A DNA stretch of 64,000 nucleotides, taken from Polytrichum commune. Lineage: Eukaryota > Streptophyta > Polytrichopsida > Polytrichales > Polytrichaceae. Of the stretch, positions 34,860-47,152 are shown one piece after another. The position numbers and the translations under genes are program-made. The notes under the pieces are model-generated. The model was not told the DNA's origin, did no database searches, and was given only the letters and a program-made list of their open reading frames with translations. Location of the stretch: the NCBI GenBank assembly GCA_950295325.1, contig OX485804.1, forward strand, positions 17,608,001 to 17,672,000, read 5' to 3'. The stretch's first letter is position 1, and each line of letters begins with the position of its first letter.

Positions 34860-36490
34860 CTCATCAAAATTCCGGTACCGTATAGATTGCCAACAGGGTC
34901 TAGGCGAAGGGTCATCGAAAATAGGCGCCTCTACCACAAAATTTGGTGGGCAATCTACATTTCCACTAGAACCTACATTTCCTCTCAAAACGAGCGGTTA
35001 TGGCAAACTCTCAACATCAGTCTAAAATATGTTCGCCCCAACTTTTGACTTAAAAAACTCACAACAACTTCATATTTACCGGAAAAAAATGCAGTCCTCC
35101 TTATTTCTATCCTCCTTGACCTGGAAATTTTGCACCGCCTAATACTTCTCCAGATTTGGCACAGAATCTCTTCAACAATTGGTTATGGGCGCCTCTACTC
35201 TAATCACATGTTTCATATTGTAGGGAAAAGGTAACCGTTTAAGAGGGGTGAGTGTACCGTGGTTAACTTACACACAACGGCCGGCCGGCCAGCCAAAAAA
35301 CAAAGGGAAGGAGGAGGCTAATTAACTTGGGTTTGGTTTGGTGAGCCGGCCCTCACACGAGTCACCATGGCATCCCGATCGATCCACACTGTGAGGAATC
35401 TGGGCTTCAAAGTGCTTCCTCCTCACCACCTGGGCTTCTATTCCAAACCTAGCTAGCTACCCATCCTCCTTCTAACTTACATTGTAAGTACTTTGTGCTT
35501 TGGAACTCAACAGTGCTCATCACTGGCTCCTCACCCAAAGTCAATGGGTGCTCGTATGTTTGTATGTATATATATATACACACCCCCACGTACATACGGC
35601 CCCGCCCACTTGTATAGCCGGCTGCATGCAGTAGGCACCACAAATTGTTTACCAAATAAAGCCCTTGTGCCCGTGCGGCCAACGCCTAAAGTTACCACAA
35701 TTGGGTCATATGTATACCTAGCAAGCAAGGCCAACTTCCCAAGTTACTGTGCCGAATAGTAAAGTGTGCAAAGGGGAATTCGGGATTCAACGATATTTGT
35801 CAACTGATCTCCGGCAAGTCTTCCCAATTTAGCAACGTCAAGGGTGGCATTCGGACAGCCGCATGCATCATGAGGAGCTCCTCATAAGACGTTTCAAACC
35901 TTCATCACCGAGTTGCTTACATTGGATCGTGTACTTGCACTCAAAATCTGAGTGGAAATGAAAACGTCGAACAAATACTATGTTGCATGGCATTAATGTG
36001 GAGCTTTTCATGTGCACCTGTTTTTTTTAGTGGTGTGTGCTTCGGTGTGGCGCCAAGAACAAATATCAAAATGACGATGTGTGTTGAAAAGAGACGTAAC
36101 ATTACACACTACAAGTGTGTTGAAAAGACCATGTTGTTGTCACAAGATGTGACGATGGATTTCGGATGGCAAGGGGTGTGTGCCATTTGGAGACCAAGGT
36201 GAGTTGGAGGGCCCCTGTTTGGGAGTTGGTGTTCCGGAACTATATTGTATTGGACCACATCAACCTGCATACATGCATGTGTTCTCCATTCAACATTGTT
36301 GCGGGTCAGTATTGTTCATTATAACTTTGGCATGCATTTTTGAATCAATGAGGGTTGTACATTGTAAACACTTACTTTGAAAGTGTTTTACACCATAGTA
36401 TATCGTTGCAATGACAACAATTAGATTGTTCATAATAAAGAGTTTGAGTGGGAGTACTTATTTTGGAAGTGCCACCATATTAAACTAGAT
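34860..36490. other. GC-mixed segment around a short Kozak-context ORF
   Basis: 35270-35960 has GGCCGGCCGGCC, TATA-like and polyadenylation-like motifs and is unique in the window, unlike the repeat-rich flanks. Only the 29-codon ORF described separately could be suggested as coding. Confidence 0.3.
35367..35456 (+). CDS. Short ORF with presequence-like N-terminus (29 codons)
   Basis: GTCACCATGGCA is a strong plant initiation context. The product begins MASRSIHTVRNLGFKVLPPH: serine, arginine and hydrophobic residues without acidic residues, the composition of a mitochondrial targeting presequence. It ends at TAG after SKPS. An AATAAA lies about 200 bases downstream (35655). It could be a small gene, the first exon of a gene (GTGAGG within it is a possible donor site), or the remnant of a captured exon. 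Nothing in the rest of the window continues it. Confidence 0.25.
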   Translation: MASRSIHTVRNLGFKVLPPHHLGFYSKPS

Positions 36491-36497
36491 CAGATTA

Positions 36498-37477
36498 GGT
36501 TCAAAGAAATTAGCCTTTGGTTTAGCAGCAACGATGGTAGATGAAAAGAAAACACCACCTAAATCTCCATGTGGCAGGGATGTCAGTCCAAAGGCGACTC
36601 CAAGGAGGTCTTCATGGTCGGCACCAAGAGGTACACTTGAGAGAAGATGACCAAATGCACCGAGGTGTAGACCACGACCCATCAATTTGGAGGTGATGTG
36701 GGATTCCAACATTCTCATTAATTCAAGATGACAAAAATGGAGTGGGTGTGGATTTATATCAATGTTCAAAGGTATGTGGAGCGCACACATTTGACAAGGG
36801 CGTTCCATCTGAGCTTGAATGTTGAACAAATGTCCAAAGATAGGTATGGCTCATGTAAGGAAGTGAACCATAAGATCTTTGAAGACCGGTGCAAAGAGGT
36901 TTGGGATTTTACACGGGGTGCAAAATCCTACATATCATCGCATACTTAGAGCACAACGCCATTTTAGGGTCATACCAAGTGTCGTACTAGGATGGGAAAA
37001 CAACTGTCTGATTTCATTGGCATACCTCCAACACATCCTCATGCAATCCAATTTATTTATTTTATTTACAATATGGTGTTAGGGTTACCCATTGAACCAC
37101 CTACCAAGTAACAAAGAATTTGGATGACACCACCACATGGACCCCATTTGGTTTGTCCACCATTTTTGCCAGTAGGTGTGGAGATGGCATCAAAGGACCC
37201 ACCACCACAACTAGTAGTTGCAAACTATGACCACGTTTAAGTGTCGAGGGTTGAATTGGTGAAGTGCAAGTTGGACCACGAACAAGAGTTGGAGTTGGTA
37301 TGACAAGAACACTCGAATGAGGTTTGGGATTTGAAGGCTTGGATTGAGGAGTTGACTAACCTTGTGGGCGTTAACCACGAACACCAAGGCTTATCAATGA
37401 TGGCTACGAGTGATGGCAGGGGTGAAAGCTCGAGGGGACATGAAGCGCCACCAACAATAGAGTTAAAAGAAACTTAG
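36498..37477 (+). pseudogene. Decayed retroelement-like ORF
   Basis: Two plus-strand stretches read as protein with scattered stops. 36498-36731 (one internal stop) opens GSKKLAFGLAATMVDEKKTP and is lysine/proline-rich. About 36966-37477 (three or four stops, another frame) includes MGKQLSDFIG, then a charged heptad-like region ELVKCKLDHEQELELV and DLKAWIEELTNLVGVNHEHQ, then a low-complexity GRGESSRGHEAPP. This order of proline-rich segment, coiled-coil-like helix and Gly/Ser/Arg linker is common in Gag-type proteins, but no zinc knuckle or protease was found. Frame changes separate the parts, so it is inactive. Confidence 0.35.
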
Positions 37478-38225
37478 GTAAATTTTGTCATGGTGATTAA
37501 CAAATTCCAGGGATTGGAGGATGACTACATGGGCATGATCATGAGCACTCTCTCATATATGCAACACGTGAGAGGGCATTGAGGGACAAGATTGAGAAAT
37601 TGAGGGGTGTGGCCAAACACTGGCATGCCCATCAAGCTCTTTTTACTCCATGGCCAACATTGGATTTCATGTGGCCTAGTTACCTTCCCACCAATGACCC
37701 TAGCACTGACTAGAATGCGCAACCCAGCTTTGAATTCCGGTGGAAGGTCATGGTCTCACCACAATCTTATCTTGAATCATGAAACCTCACACCAAACCAA
37801 CCTTGTTGTGCCCATAAGTAGATCAAGGATGGGAGCATTTATCTCATATGCTCCAATTCTTGGGGACCCAAAAGCACTTGGATCATTGGCTCTTGCAATC
37901 AAATGGTCCATCCAAATTGCTTGATACCTTACATGTTGCAACAACATTTGTGTCCGATGTGCGAAACCCCTCTACATAGCTAGTTGTACAAGTAATTTGG
38001 CATTCAATGGGGAATGCCTATGGATTTCAAATACAATGTCACCTACATCGTACCACTTGCAAAATACAACAATCCTTTTGAGTATAATCGTCGGGCAAGG
38101 AGGGACGTCAAGGCAACCTGTTGGAGATTATAGTCGAGCACATCACAAAGGTGGCCCATGAGTTTTACCTTGGGTCTATGCCTATTGCCCATGGGATTTG
38201 AGCATTTTGTACCAAGTCATAATGA

Positions 38226-38438
38226 GCCAATACGTGGGAGTTCATCCTAGGCCCTCACCCCGGAGGTTACATATATGACTCTAATGGTAATGTGATCATG
38301 GGGAAACAACCACAAGAGCCCAACCTTGGTGAGGAGACGATTGGGGACATGAAACACATCATGGGTGTTGGAAGGTATTTGAACAATATTGAAAGGTTAT
38401 TTGCCTTGCCATTGAGGGATCCTTCAACGAATTACTAA
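38226..38438 (+). pseudogene. Coding-like fragment downstream of the retroelement relic
   Basis: A 71-codon stop-free run begins after a TGA and lacks a useful start. It reads ANTWEFILGPHPGGYIYDSN, then GKQPQEP, then DMKHIMGVGRYLNNIERLFA. Slightly upstream in other frames are FKYNVTYIVPLAKYNNPF and VEHITKVAHEFYLGSMPIAH. Codon-like composition suggests decayed coding sequence continuing the unit at 36498, but I recognise no family. Confidence 0.3.
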
Positions 38439-39019
38439 TTCATGTTAGGTTGAATGACTTGAAATACTTCAACAACATTATAGCGTTGGGGCGATTGTGG
38501 TAGCCCAAGCATACAAGTGTATTTTGTGCACATACAAGCATACAAGTGTATAAGCCATCAATGAAAGCAAGCGTGGATCAAGGTGTATGGTGTTGTATAG
38601 TTGATAAAATTGCACGTCAACTTTGGAACAATGCCAACAAACTCCTTGGAGGTGAAACCGGGTTATTTTTTATGCTACACTAGATTCCTTGTGTGACTCA
38701 AAAAATAAGGAGTGTATGTCACTGGACTTTTGAAAATATAGGCTAGAGATGAGCTTTGTGGGGTGGGATGAGCCCATACATTTTAAGGAAGAGAGATTAA
38801 GGATTACAAGAAACTTTAGTGTTTTAGCTTCATCATGGGGCTTTCCATACTATCGCTTAGATGATCATTTTTGTAAATTTTGATATATGTGTGATATTTT
38901 TATCATATCACCTTTTTTTTAATACAGGAAATTGTTGGCTATCCTCCTCTTTTTAATGCCACATACTTCATGCCCATATAAGCATCTACATAGGAAGTCC
39001 GTTGCTCACATAACTAGAT

Positions 39020-39335
39020 GATTGCTTGCACAAGCAATCGATTAGTGTGTCGATTGGTCACAAGAGCACTCGGCTCCCTAGTTGACTACTTGCACAAGTA
39101 GTCAACTAGAGTGTCGCTTGCTCATATAATTAAGCACTCAACTAGGGAGCTGATTGCTACAATAATAGTCCGATATAGCATTGACTACCATGGTTAGTAG
39201 TCGAATATTGCATCGACTGCTACCATGAGCAAGCGTTTATTGTATCAATTACTATGATGAATAGTCGATGGTTGCATTGACTACTATCATGAGCAATCGA
39301 CATTGTAATCGATTGCTTTAAGCAACAATTAACTT
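39020..39335. repeat. Cluster of short palindromes and TAGTCGA-type repeats
   Basis: A perfect 30-base palindrome-with-spacer (arms TAGTTGACTACTTG, 2-base centre) lies at 39079-39108. GATTGCTTGCACAAGCAATC is at 39020-39039. Several diverged direct and inverted units built from TAGTCGAT, TTGACTAC and CATGAGCAATCGA follow up to about 39335. No coding frame. Confidence 0.7.
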
Positions 39336-39490
39336 TGTGATGATGTTGTAAAAAGAAAACCATGTGGTAACAATTTTGTTTTCACATTAACGTTCATCAC
39401 ATCATTTGTGATGTGATGTAACGCCCAACGGCTACATCATGCCCATTTGCAAATCCATGTTAATGAACACGAGAATCTTCACTACTTGGA

Positions 39491-39884
39491 AACACTATCC
39501 ATTCAAGACCCATCTATCTTACTTTGTCCATGGCAATTGAGAATACTTATGCACCATGAGAGGCTTCAAATGTTCTTGATGTAAGTTTCATACTCATCTT
39601 TTTTCGTTCAGTACAAAAACAACTGCTTTTTGGGAGAAATGCACCTCGTGGCATCACCACATTGGTTTGGAACTTGTAGGATCAAGTAACACTAACCATT
39701 CAAGACCCATCTATCTTACTTTGTACATGGCAATTGAGAATACTTATGCACCATGAGAGGCTTCAAATGTTCTTGATGTAAGTTTCACACTCATCTTTTT
39801 TCGTTCAGTACAAAAACAACTGCTTTTTGGGAGAAATGCACCTCGTGGCATCACCACATTGGTTTGGAACTTGTAGGATCAAGT
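39491..39884 (+). repeat. Recent tandem duplication, 2 x 197 bp
   Basis: The unit from CCATTCAAGACCCATCTATC to TTGTAGGATCAAGT is repeated head to tail with only about two or three differences seen (for example TCCATGG versus TACATGG, CATACTC versus CACACTC). The near-identity implies a young duplication. Confidence 0.9.
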
Positions 39885-40692
39885 GTGAAAATTGCATCTC
39901 CAATTTGAAAATGCCAACACTACACACACCCACACACGAAAAGCTTCTGCTTTGGAACTCATAATAGTTTGGTTGTGTGTTGACTTATATAAGGTCTTGA
40001 TTGTCCCACAAGTGGTTGCAATGCTTTTGAAGTGAATGAACAAGGTTATTTGAGAAGAATTGTCCAAACGTAATTTACAAGTGATGTGGTTCATGAGGGA
40101 TGGTCTTAAGCCACCATACATAGATGCTTAGTAATATTTTAGTTTTGACAGCAAAACTTGCAAATCAATCAATCACATAAAGTGAAAGTGTGTTGAATGG
40201 TTACTTTTTGACCCATTTTTGTTCTTTTCCATAATTCTCAACTAGTTTATCAAGGTTAGGATTTTTGATGGAACCGCAAATGTGGTATGAGACTTTTGAA
40301 ATTAGCAACAATCTTTGAAATTTTCTAGATTGTTGTTACGAGTTTTCAAAGCATAATTGTCAAAGTTATGAAACGATTGGGTAGACTTCCCCAATGATGT
40401 TGACTATTGAACTTAGAATATTGAACAAATTTTGAACACACAACCCAATTGCTTTTAAACATATGTTTGTTTAGTGTCCGTTATATAATCCTCACCTATC
40501 CACACATCACTCAAATACATGTATCCGAATAATATAAGTAACCGAGTAAGGCACATCTACCTTAGATGAATCCATTATTAAGATTGCATTTGCATGGCAC
40601 CTATCACAAGTACATTCAAAACATAAAGTAATTTTTCAAACATTAAAATCAATGATACTATCTATACTAGACATGAGTTGGCACACCATGGT
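39885..40692. other. AT-rich tract with a family A fragment
   Basis: 40385-40560 is a diverged right-end fragment of family A (GATGTTGACTATTGAACTTA, CAACCCAATTGCTTTTAAAC, AGTAACCGAGTAAGG). Nothing else recognised. Confidence 0.4.
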
Positions 40693-41318
40693 CTTGGGGA
40701 GGTCACTCCCTCTTATATTAATGCATACAAGTGAGCTCAGGACCTATTTATCGGGGGGTTATTTACCTTGTAGCAAAGATTATAAGGTATGGTATTTTGT
40801 CAAAATAAAGGTAAATGCTTGTTTTTAATACACCTTTTCAATAATTATAATTTTTTGGGGAATCATTTTAAAAATACCCTATTTTACTTATATAGCCAAA
40901 GAAAATTGGAAAGAACATTGCAATTCAAACAACGTGCTGAAATTTTCCCTCCCGGCACGTAGGTAGAGAACATTAACTCCACACTAGATACGTTGGTTCA
41001 ATAACGTTCAAGCCAGCTAGCATGCAAAGTCATTCATCCAAACTTTTCAACATAAAATTACCTCTTTTCATCCACTAGCACAGACCCTACCCTAGACATG
41101 CCAACCCTAGTAATTGTTTTCATGTTATTTTACATGTACTGACTAAATAAAAAAGGCCATTATATGTGATGGTGTTTTACATGTAAGCATGTTTCATTGT
41201 TTTAAAAACCCCTATATCATATGTACATTTTTTTACAAATTTTATCTACAATGAATATATTAGACCTTTTTTTTTATCGCACATCATTTCTACGATTTTC
41301 ACCAGTAACCTCCCCGTG
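40693..41318. mobile_element. Family C TIR element (626 bp, inverted copy)
   Basis: Ends CTTGGGGAGGTCACT and (inverse) CACGGGGAGGTTACT. Flanks ACCATGGT (40685-40692) and ACTATGGT (41319-41326) form an 8-bp duplication with one mismatch. The body is the inverted counterpart of 20653-21277, within one base of its length. Non-coding. Confidence 0.85.
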
Positions 41319-42520
41319 ACTATGGTAAATTATTTTGTAAATCAAAAGAACACAATTTAGAATGTTTAGAATACTTAAAAGGTGTAACTTACAAGTGGAC
41401 TAAAATGATTGGAGAATTGGTGTTCAAGTATATAGAATTGTACATTTCATCTAGATATATACATGGATTGCGTGTAATATAAAGGGCTGGACATCCAAAT
41501 ACAATATTCAATTATTTTGAATTTGATACTACAAATTCGATACTACAAATTCGATTTATAGTGTCAATTTATGTCACCATGATGCTAAAATCCGATTGCC
41601 TATCATAGCTCTTAGTAAGTCATAGATTGTGTAATTTGTTATTCCACCACCAATATTGAATTGAATTGATGTTATTTTCATTGTGAACATATGAAAAATA
41701 AGATCTATGACATAAAAATACTTATAAAAGCTTCATGTATACCTATCAAGGGTTCCAATCTATCAAAACATAACGTGCATATATTAGAGTCCCAAATATA
41801 ATCTAATGCAATTCAATTATAATGAATATATCACAAAGACAAGGAGGAGAAAGCAATTATTTGAACTGAACATACACTATAGTTTTGAAGCCCAAGAGGA
41901 TTTGAATGCCATTACATGGATGTTTTCTTTATGTAGATTCAAAGCCATTCATTAATACCCAACAAGGAACATTCAAGCAAAAGAGGTAACTTTAATTGAG
42001 AGGAATTCAACTCCCTCCCTTGAGATTTGATGGAGACATTGGCCCTCATAATCCCTCGGGAATAGAATTCACTCAACCGCGGGGTACCGAAGCTCTAACG
42101 TTACCAAGGGACACAAGTATATTATGGCACCCATTTTATGACGAAGAGGTTGAACCACCTATCATAGTTGCACCGTATATTGTAGTGCACCTTCCTTATC
42201 AATATCATAAGTTTTTAGTTCGCTTGCAAACTCGTTCATAACTAGCCGGGCAAGGTGCTTCCTCCAAACTTCCAACATTTATATTTTGGTGAAGAAAACA
42301 ATATAACATACTACATTGCTATAGGCCTAGCAGCTACAATGATACACTTTTGTTGATATCATAGACCTGCAACATTTGACACCATGCAATGGAAACAAAA
42401 ATCCAAAACCCTTAAATATTAACACAATAGCATGATGAGGTGACTCCCTATGGTCACATTAACTCCTTGGTATTTTCTACATATAAGAATACCAAATGGT
42501 TAGTCTTAGCTTTGTGGTGG
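41319..42520. other. AT-rich tract, no gene seen
   Basis: AT-rich, with a 17-base tandem duplication GATACTACAAATTC near 41525. The 81-codon frame at 41996-42241 has no recognised motif. Confidence 0.4.
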
Positions 42521-42622
42521 CACTACTAGGAAAGGTGGGTTTACATGACACGTCAATGTAACACGAAGTGTCTACTTTGTGTTAGATTGGTGTGTCATGT
42601 AGACCGACCTTTTCTATTAGTG
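42521..42622. mobile_element. CACTA-superfamily foldback MITE, 102 bp
   Basis: Starts CACTACTAGGAAAGGTGGGT and ends with the inverted counterpart (inverse CACTAATAGAAAAGGTCGGT). The arms pair along nearly the whole length, leaving a loop of only a few bases. A 3-bp duplication TGG flanks it (42518-42520, 42623-42625), as expected of CACTA elements. Confidence 0.8.
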
Positions 42623-43084
42623 TGGCTTAAGCCAAGAATCCAGGCCATGCAAGATCTTTCATAAATGAAGGGGAGATAGTAAAAACAAGCCCACTTTGTG
42701 TTACATGCCGTTTTATTTTTAGTTCGATCCATATTGACATGTCCATATTTTTCCAATTCAACTTTGGAATCTAATACCGTAGGTTCATAGCTGGTTCGAC
42801 ACATGTTAGCCGAATAATTAATTAAAGTTCAAAAAGTAGGTTCAGCACCTAAAAATAGTATATTCATATTTTCAGCAAATTTCTCTTTAATTTTAAAATT
42901 TTGGCTTAAATTCATTTTCTATTTAAACTTATATCTTGTACATCTCTCTTGCATTGAATGACAAGTAAGATGTGAGTGTAGAGTTGAGAATGCTCTGTGC
43001 TTTATGCAAGTAGAGCGGAGTTGTGTTCAACAATGCATATGGGATATGTAAACTTTGAGGTGAAGCACCGAGTTAGACTTCATT

Positions 43085-43440
43085 TTTATAACACGCATAA
43101 CTTTTGCATAGAGTCTTCAAATGACATAAAATTTGTTGGAGGTGAAAGATTACTTGATTTATAAACTTTTCTTAGACCAACAAAATTCCAAAAAAATTGA
43201 TCTTCTATGTACAAATGAGCTCCGAAATACTGTTATGAACGCATTTTAATTTTTTGATCTTTACACGGCTGCAATGTTTTGTCCATATCTTTTGCATAAA
43301 GACTTATTTTGACACAAAACTTGTTGGAGGTGGAAGAAGGATTGATTTCTCAACTTTTGTTAGTTGGACAAAATTCTATAAAACTTCATCTTCTATGCTC
43401 AATTGGACTCCAAAAATTTGTGTACAACACATTTGAAAAG
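43085..43440 (+). repeat. Diverged tandem pair, period ~188 bp
   Basis: GTTGGAGGTGAAAGATTACTTG near 43134 and GTTGGAGGTGGAAGAAGGATTG near 43322 anchor two units sharing TTTTGCATA, TGACA-AAA, AACTTTT and ATCTTCTATG. The open frames at 43254-43494 arise from the second unit. Confidence 0.6.
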
Positions 43441-43444
43441 CCTC

Positions 43445-45387
43445 ACCTAGAGTCTTGCTACTTCTTAACCCATATTCTTTGTGGACTAATGTAAGTGAGC
43501 TTGATTACAAAAGGAGCACCTTCTCTCTTTCAAAATTCACATATGCTTCCATTATAAGTAAAACTCTAGTGAGAAGTAAAAATTTCTTACTTTTTGGCAA
43601 TTTTGAAAAACAATTAATTTTATATTCGGCAAAAATGCCAATAATATTGCCAAAAAATTGGCATCTATTTTTAGAATTGTTTTCTGTCGAACCAGCTATG
43701 AACTTACGGTACCCTATGTGTGTGTGTGTGTGTGTGTGTGAGATGAAATACTTGTATGTATTTTCACCTTTCTAATTGATGGGTTTACATTGACCTTGTG
43801 AAACTCTAGCTTGGGTGGGGGAGGATGAATTGGAGGAGGCAAATTTGAGACATGCAATATGGTATAGACTATGTATAGTTTGGCATCATATGGATAATTC
43901 TTATGGTTGAATAAAACTCATTCAAAATGAAATATATTGACACTCCAAAAAGGGCTAATGGTTGGAGTACAAACTAGGTTGACTGTTGTGTAGTATGTTG
44001 AACCATGCAGGGAGAGTGAAAATGATGATTGTTATTGTAGATCCCTAATATTATTATTTTTTACTAAACTTACCCTTGGATCAAGGTCAAAGATCCCAAA
44101 TGAATCCAATGAGCTTAAATTAGGATGAGTCAATAACCAGCCTATAGGTGGGCATGTTTTTATTATAATCCCTTTGGTAGGTGTTAGGAAGCCAAACCAC
44201 TTTAGTCCAACATACAAGGGCATACACCAAAAGGTAATCAACATTCCGCAAGATGCTATTGTGGATTTGATTGATGCTCATTTGAAACTACTCATTTGAG
44301 GTTCACATATGACCCAATCTAACCAATTTTGGCTAGAGCTAAGTGTCTTGCTCTTTGAACTAGGAACCCCCCACCACCACCAATCTCACCAAGGTAAAGT
44401 GGGTATAATAAAATTTGCTCCCATAATGGTATGGTTCATTCATCTCAATGAATTTTGATAAACTTATTAGGGAACTTTGATGCTGATTCCAAAGCTGAAT
44501 TGATAAACTTGATTAATCTACATGTTATTAGGTCATATTGGTGGGGACCGAACTCAAAGACAAAGATATCTAATCATGGCCATTGGTAATTGATCCACCC
44601 ATGAATAAGGTTTTGTGACACCAATTGTGGGGGCAAAGTGAAATTGCTTTAATGCTTGTATAGGCAAGGGACTTTTGATTTGAAATAAATTGACTAGACC
44701 CCTAAATGGAGCCACTACCCCCAATTTAATATAGTGAGACCATTTCATTAACAACAAACTTGTGATATGTATGTTTCTACTACACCCCCACGGTAATAAG
44801 AGATGGAACTATCACATATGAATTCACCTCTCGTCCATCCAACATAAAACCATGACCCCCTATAAGTTTGTGACCAATTCATCTCAAATGACTTAAACTA
44901 GACTTATTTGGGTCTTTGAAGCTAGTTTTGGTGTCAAGTCAACTAAAACAATAACATTAAGAATACATGATATTGTAGGGTGTTAAATGTTGGGTGAATG
45001 AGGAGTATGCTTGTATGTGATATATTATCACTCCACAATATCAACCTTTGTAATGTCACTCCTTCTCTAATACACTGAAACCCTAGGGAAAGGTTGTTCT
45101 CAGTTCAAATCTCACTCCTTATAGTCACATTTTCCTCCTTTATATCATGGTTTTTGACATGAATAATAACCACCAAAGTTGTCAACCCATGCCCTCGCAT
45201 TGCACCACATGTCAAGAAATTCCTCTTGCAAGTTCTCCAATGTCATGCTCCTCACGTTCTTCATGTTCTTACTTGAAGTTTCGGTATGCTCAAACAAATA
45301 AATTCAATGGACCACACAAATCGATTTTGTATGAGTCTATTGAGTGTGAGCTCTCTCTCTCTCTCTCTCTCTCTCTCATGACATGGT
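43445..45387. other. AT-rich tract with microsatellites and dispersed repeat pieces
   Basis: (TG)n at 43718-43741 and (CT)n at 45351-45377, the latter ending ten bases before a family C element. Around 44450-45000 are pieces similar to the ~190-bp repeats at 12293-12800 and to 58440-58560 (CTTTGAAGCTAGTTTTGGTG, TGTCAAGTCAACT). No gene. Confidence 0.4.
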
Positions 45388-46148
45388 CTCGGGGCGATCA
45401 CACCCCCTAACGTTTTGTAACCACATGCGATAATGAGGTATTTAATGTGGGGATATTTATGCACCTCTCAATTTTTTTCCCGCCTTATTTGTAGATATAA
45501 AGCTACTTTGACGTATTTTTTAGCACCCTATATTTATTTGTAATTATTTAGAGAGGCTAATTTTTGGCACCATTTTTTTTTGTATAAATCAAGTACCAAA
45601 TAGTGGGCGGAATACTATAGCATTGCAAAATCAACTATGTGAGCGACAAACATTCCAGACCATCCATCTTGTCATTCAATTGGTTTTTATTAGTTATACC
45701 AATCCTAAACCATTCAAAGTACCGTTAAAGGGTTATCAATAGACGTGGAGATTACAAAATATACAAGCTAACATAAACAAGTTGTAAACATGGATAGGAC
45801 AAACAAGAATTACAATCAATTGTGACAAGACATAGAATTTTGCACAACTACCTACTCCAAAAAAAAATGCATTCAAATACAAGAAAGCTAAATACAAAAG
45901 CCATAACTATTGTATTGATCCTACTACACACTTTTAGGCGGATCCAATATCTATAACCCTATTTTTTTTATTGATTATTGAAATGGAGGAATTATTCACC
46001 AATCTATTTTACATATAATCATGTAGGGGACATATTTCCAATGCTATATTAGATCTAACGAATTTATAATTTTTACCCTCAACAAATTAAATTGATCCTA
46101 TTTTTTTTCTCACGTGGTTTCTAAAATCCCGAAAGTCACCTCCCCGAG
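45388..46148. mobile_element. Family C TIR element (761 bp)
   Basis: Ends CTCGGGGCGATCAC and (inverse) CTCGGGGAGGTGAC, flanked by a perfect 8-bp duplication GACATGGT (45380-45387 and 46149-46156). The interior differs from the other members and shows no coding frame, so it represents a separate subfamily. Confidence 0.85.
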
Positions 46149-47152
46149 GACATGGTTTGTAAAATTGTTGATGGCAATGATCACCCTAGTGGTGTGATGT
46201 ACCTCACAATGCGGTGATGGTAAGAATGGCTTCAAGATCTGTTCTCCGTGATTTGGTAGTTGCAAAGATGGGGTTAGGGTTAGGATGGGAATCTTAAGTT
46301 GCGGCAAACCTCAAATTTGGATGTGCAATTTGGTTTTTGTGGCTTGAAATTCTAGTATGAAGTTCGTTGGCATAGCTTTGTGAGCAACATTGGCAAATGA
46401 TTGTAGATCTTGTGACCACCATAGATGGAGTTTGCCACATTTTCATTTATTTATCTCTAGAGTATGATTGTGCATTGCATCATACATGAGTGGAAAGTTT
46501 TTTTTAATTTTTTAATTTTTTTAATTTTTTTTCTTCTTAACTCAACTTTGGGATTTTTTGTGTTCTAGGTGCAATATTTGATTATGACAAGGATTCTTGA
46601 AATCTTAAAGCACAAGTAAACTTGTATCTACTATGTGAACATTCATCCCTTGGTTATGACCAATGTAGATTTTTGATCTTCGTTGATGAAATTTGTAAAT
46701 GAAAAATCGCTTACGAACTTCTCCCTCACCTTTGTCTTTGTATCAATTATTGCTAGTGGGCCATGTTATCTCCAACTTTTCCATGTCAAAAACTTTAGGC
46801 CTTATCTCTCAAGTATGATCCTACACTAGTGACAAGTCTTTCTGTTTGAGCTCGTGTTCGGAATTTTTGTATTCTAGGTCTACTTCTAGAGGAGTGGTGG
46901 CATGTGGTTGGGATATGAAGCTTGAAATGTGAAACCATTAGGAATTTTGTATCTACCATGTGCACTCATCTTAACAGAGCAAGTTAGTTTGCAGGGTTTA
47001 AGGTTTTGGATTCTTGCAATGGATTGATTTATGTTTTGAGGGTGGAGGAGCAACATTGAAGCATATGTGCAAGGTACAAATAGATTGTTACTTGCTTGAC
47101 ATCCATGTTGCACCGGGTCCGGGTCCGGGTAAGGGTAAGGGTGTGGATGGTG
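46149..47152. other. Segment downstream of the minus-strand pseudogene
   Basis: The minus frame 46886-47113 ends KMSAHGRYKIPNGFTFQASY and may belong to the decayed gene at 47153. Within 46440-46860 sequence near GAGTATGATTGTGCATTG recurs in part near AGTATGATCCTACACTAG, suggesting an old internal duplication. A short CCGGGT/AAGGGT run lies at 47113-47140. Confidence 0.3.
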
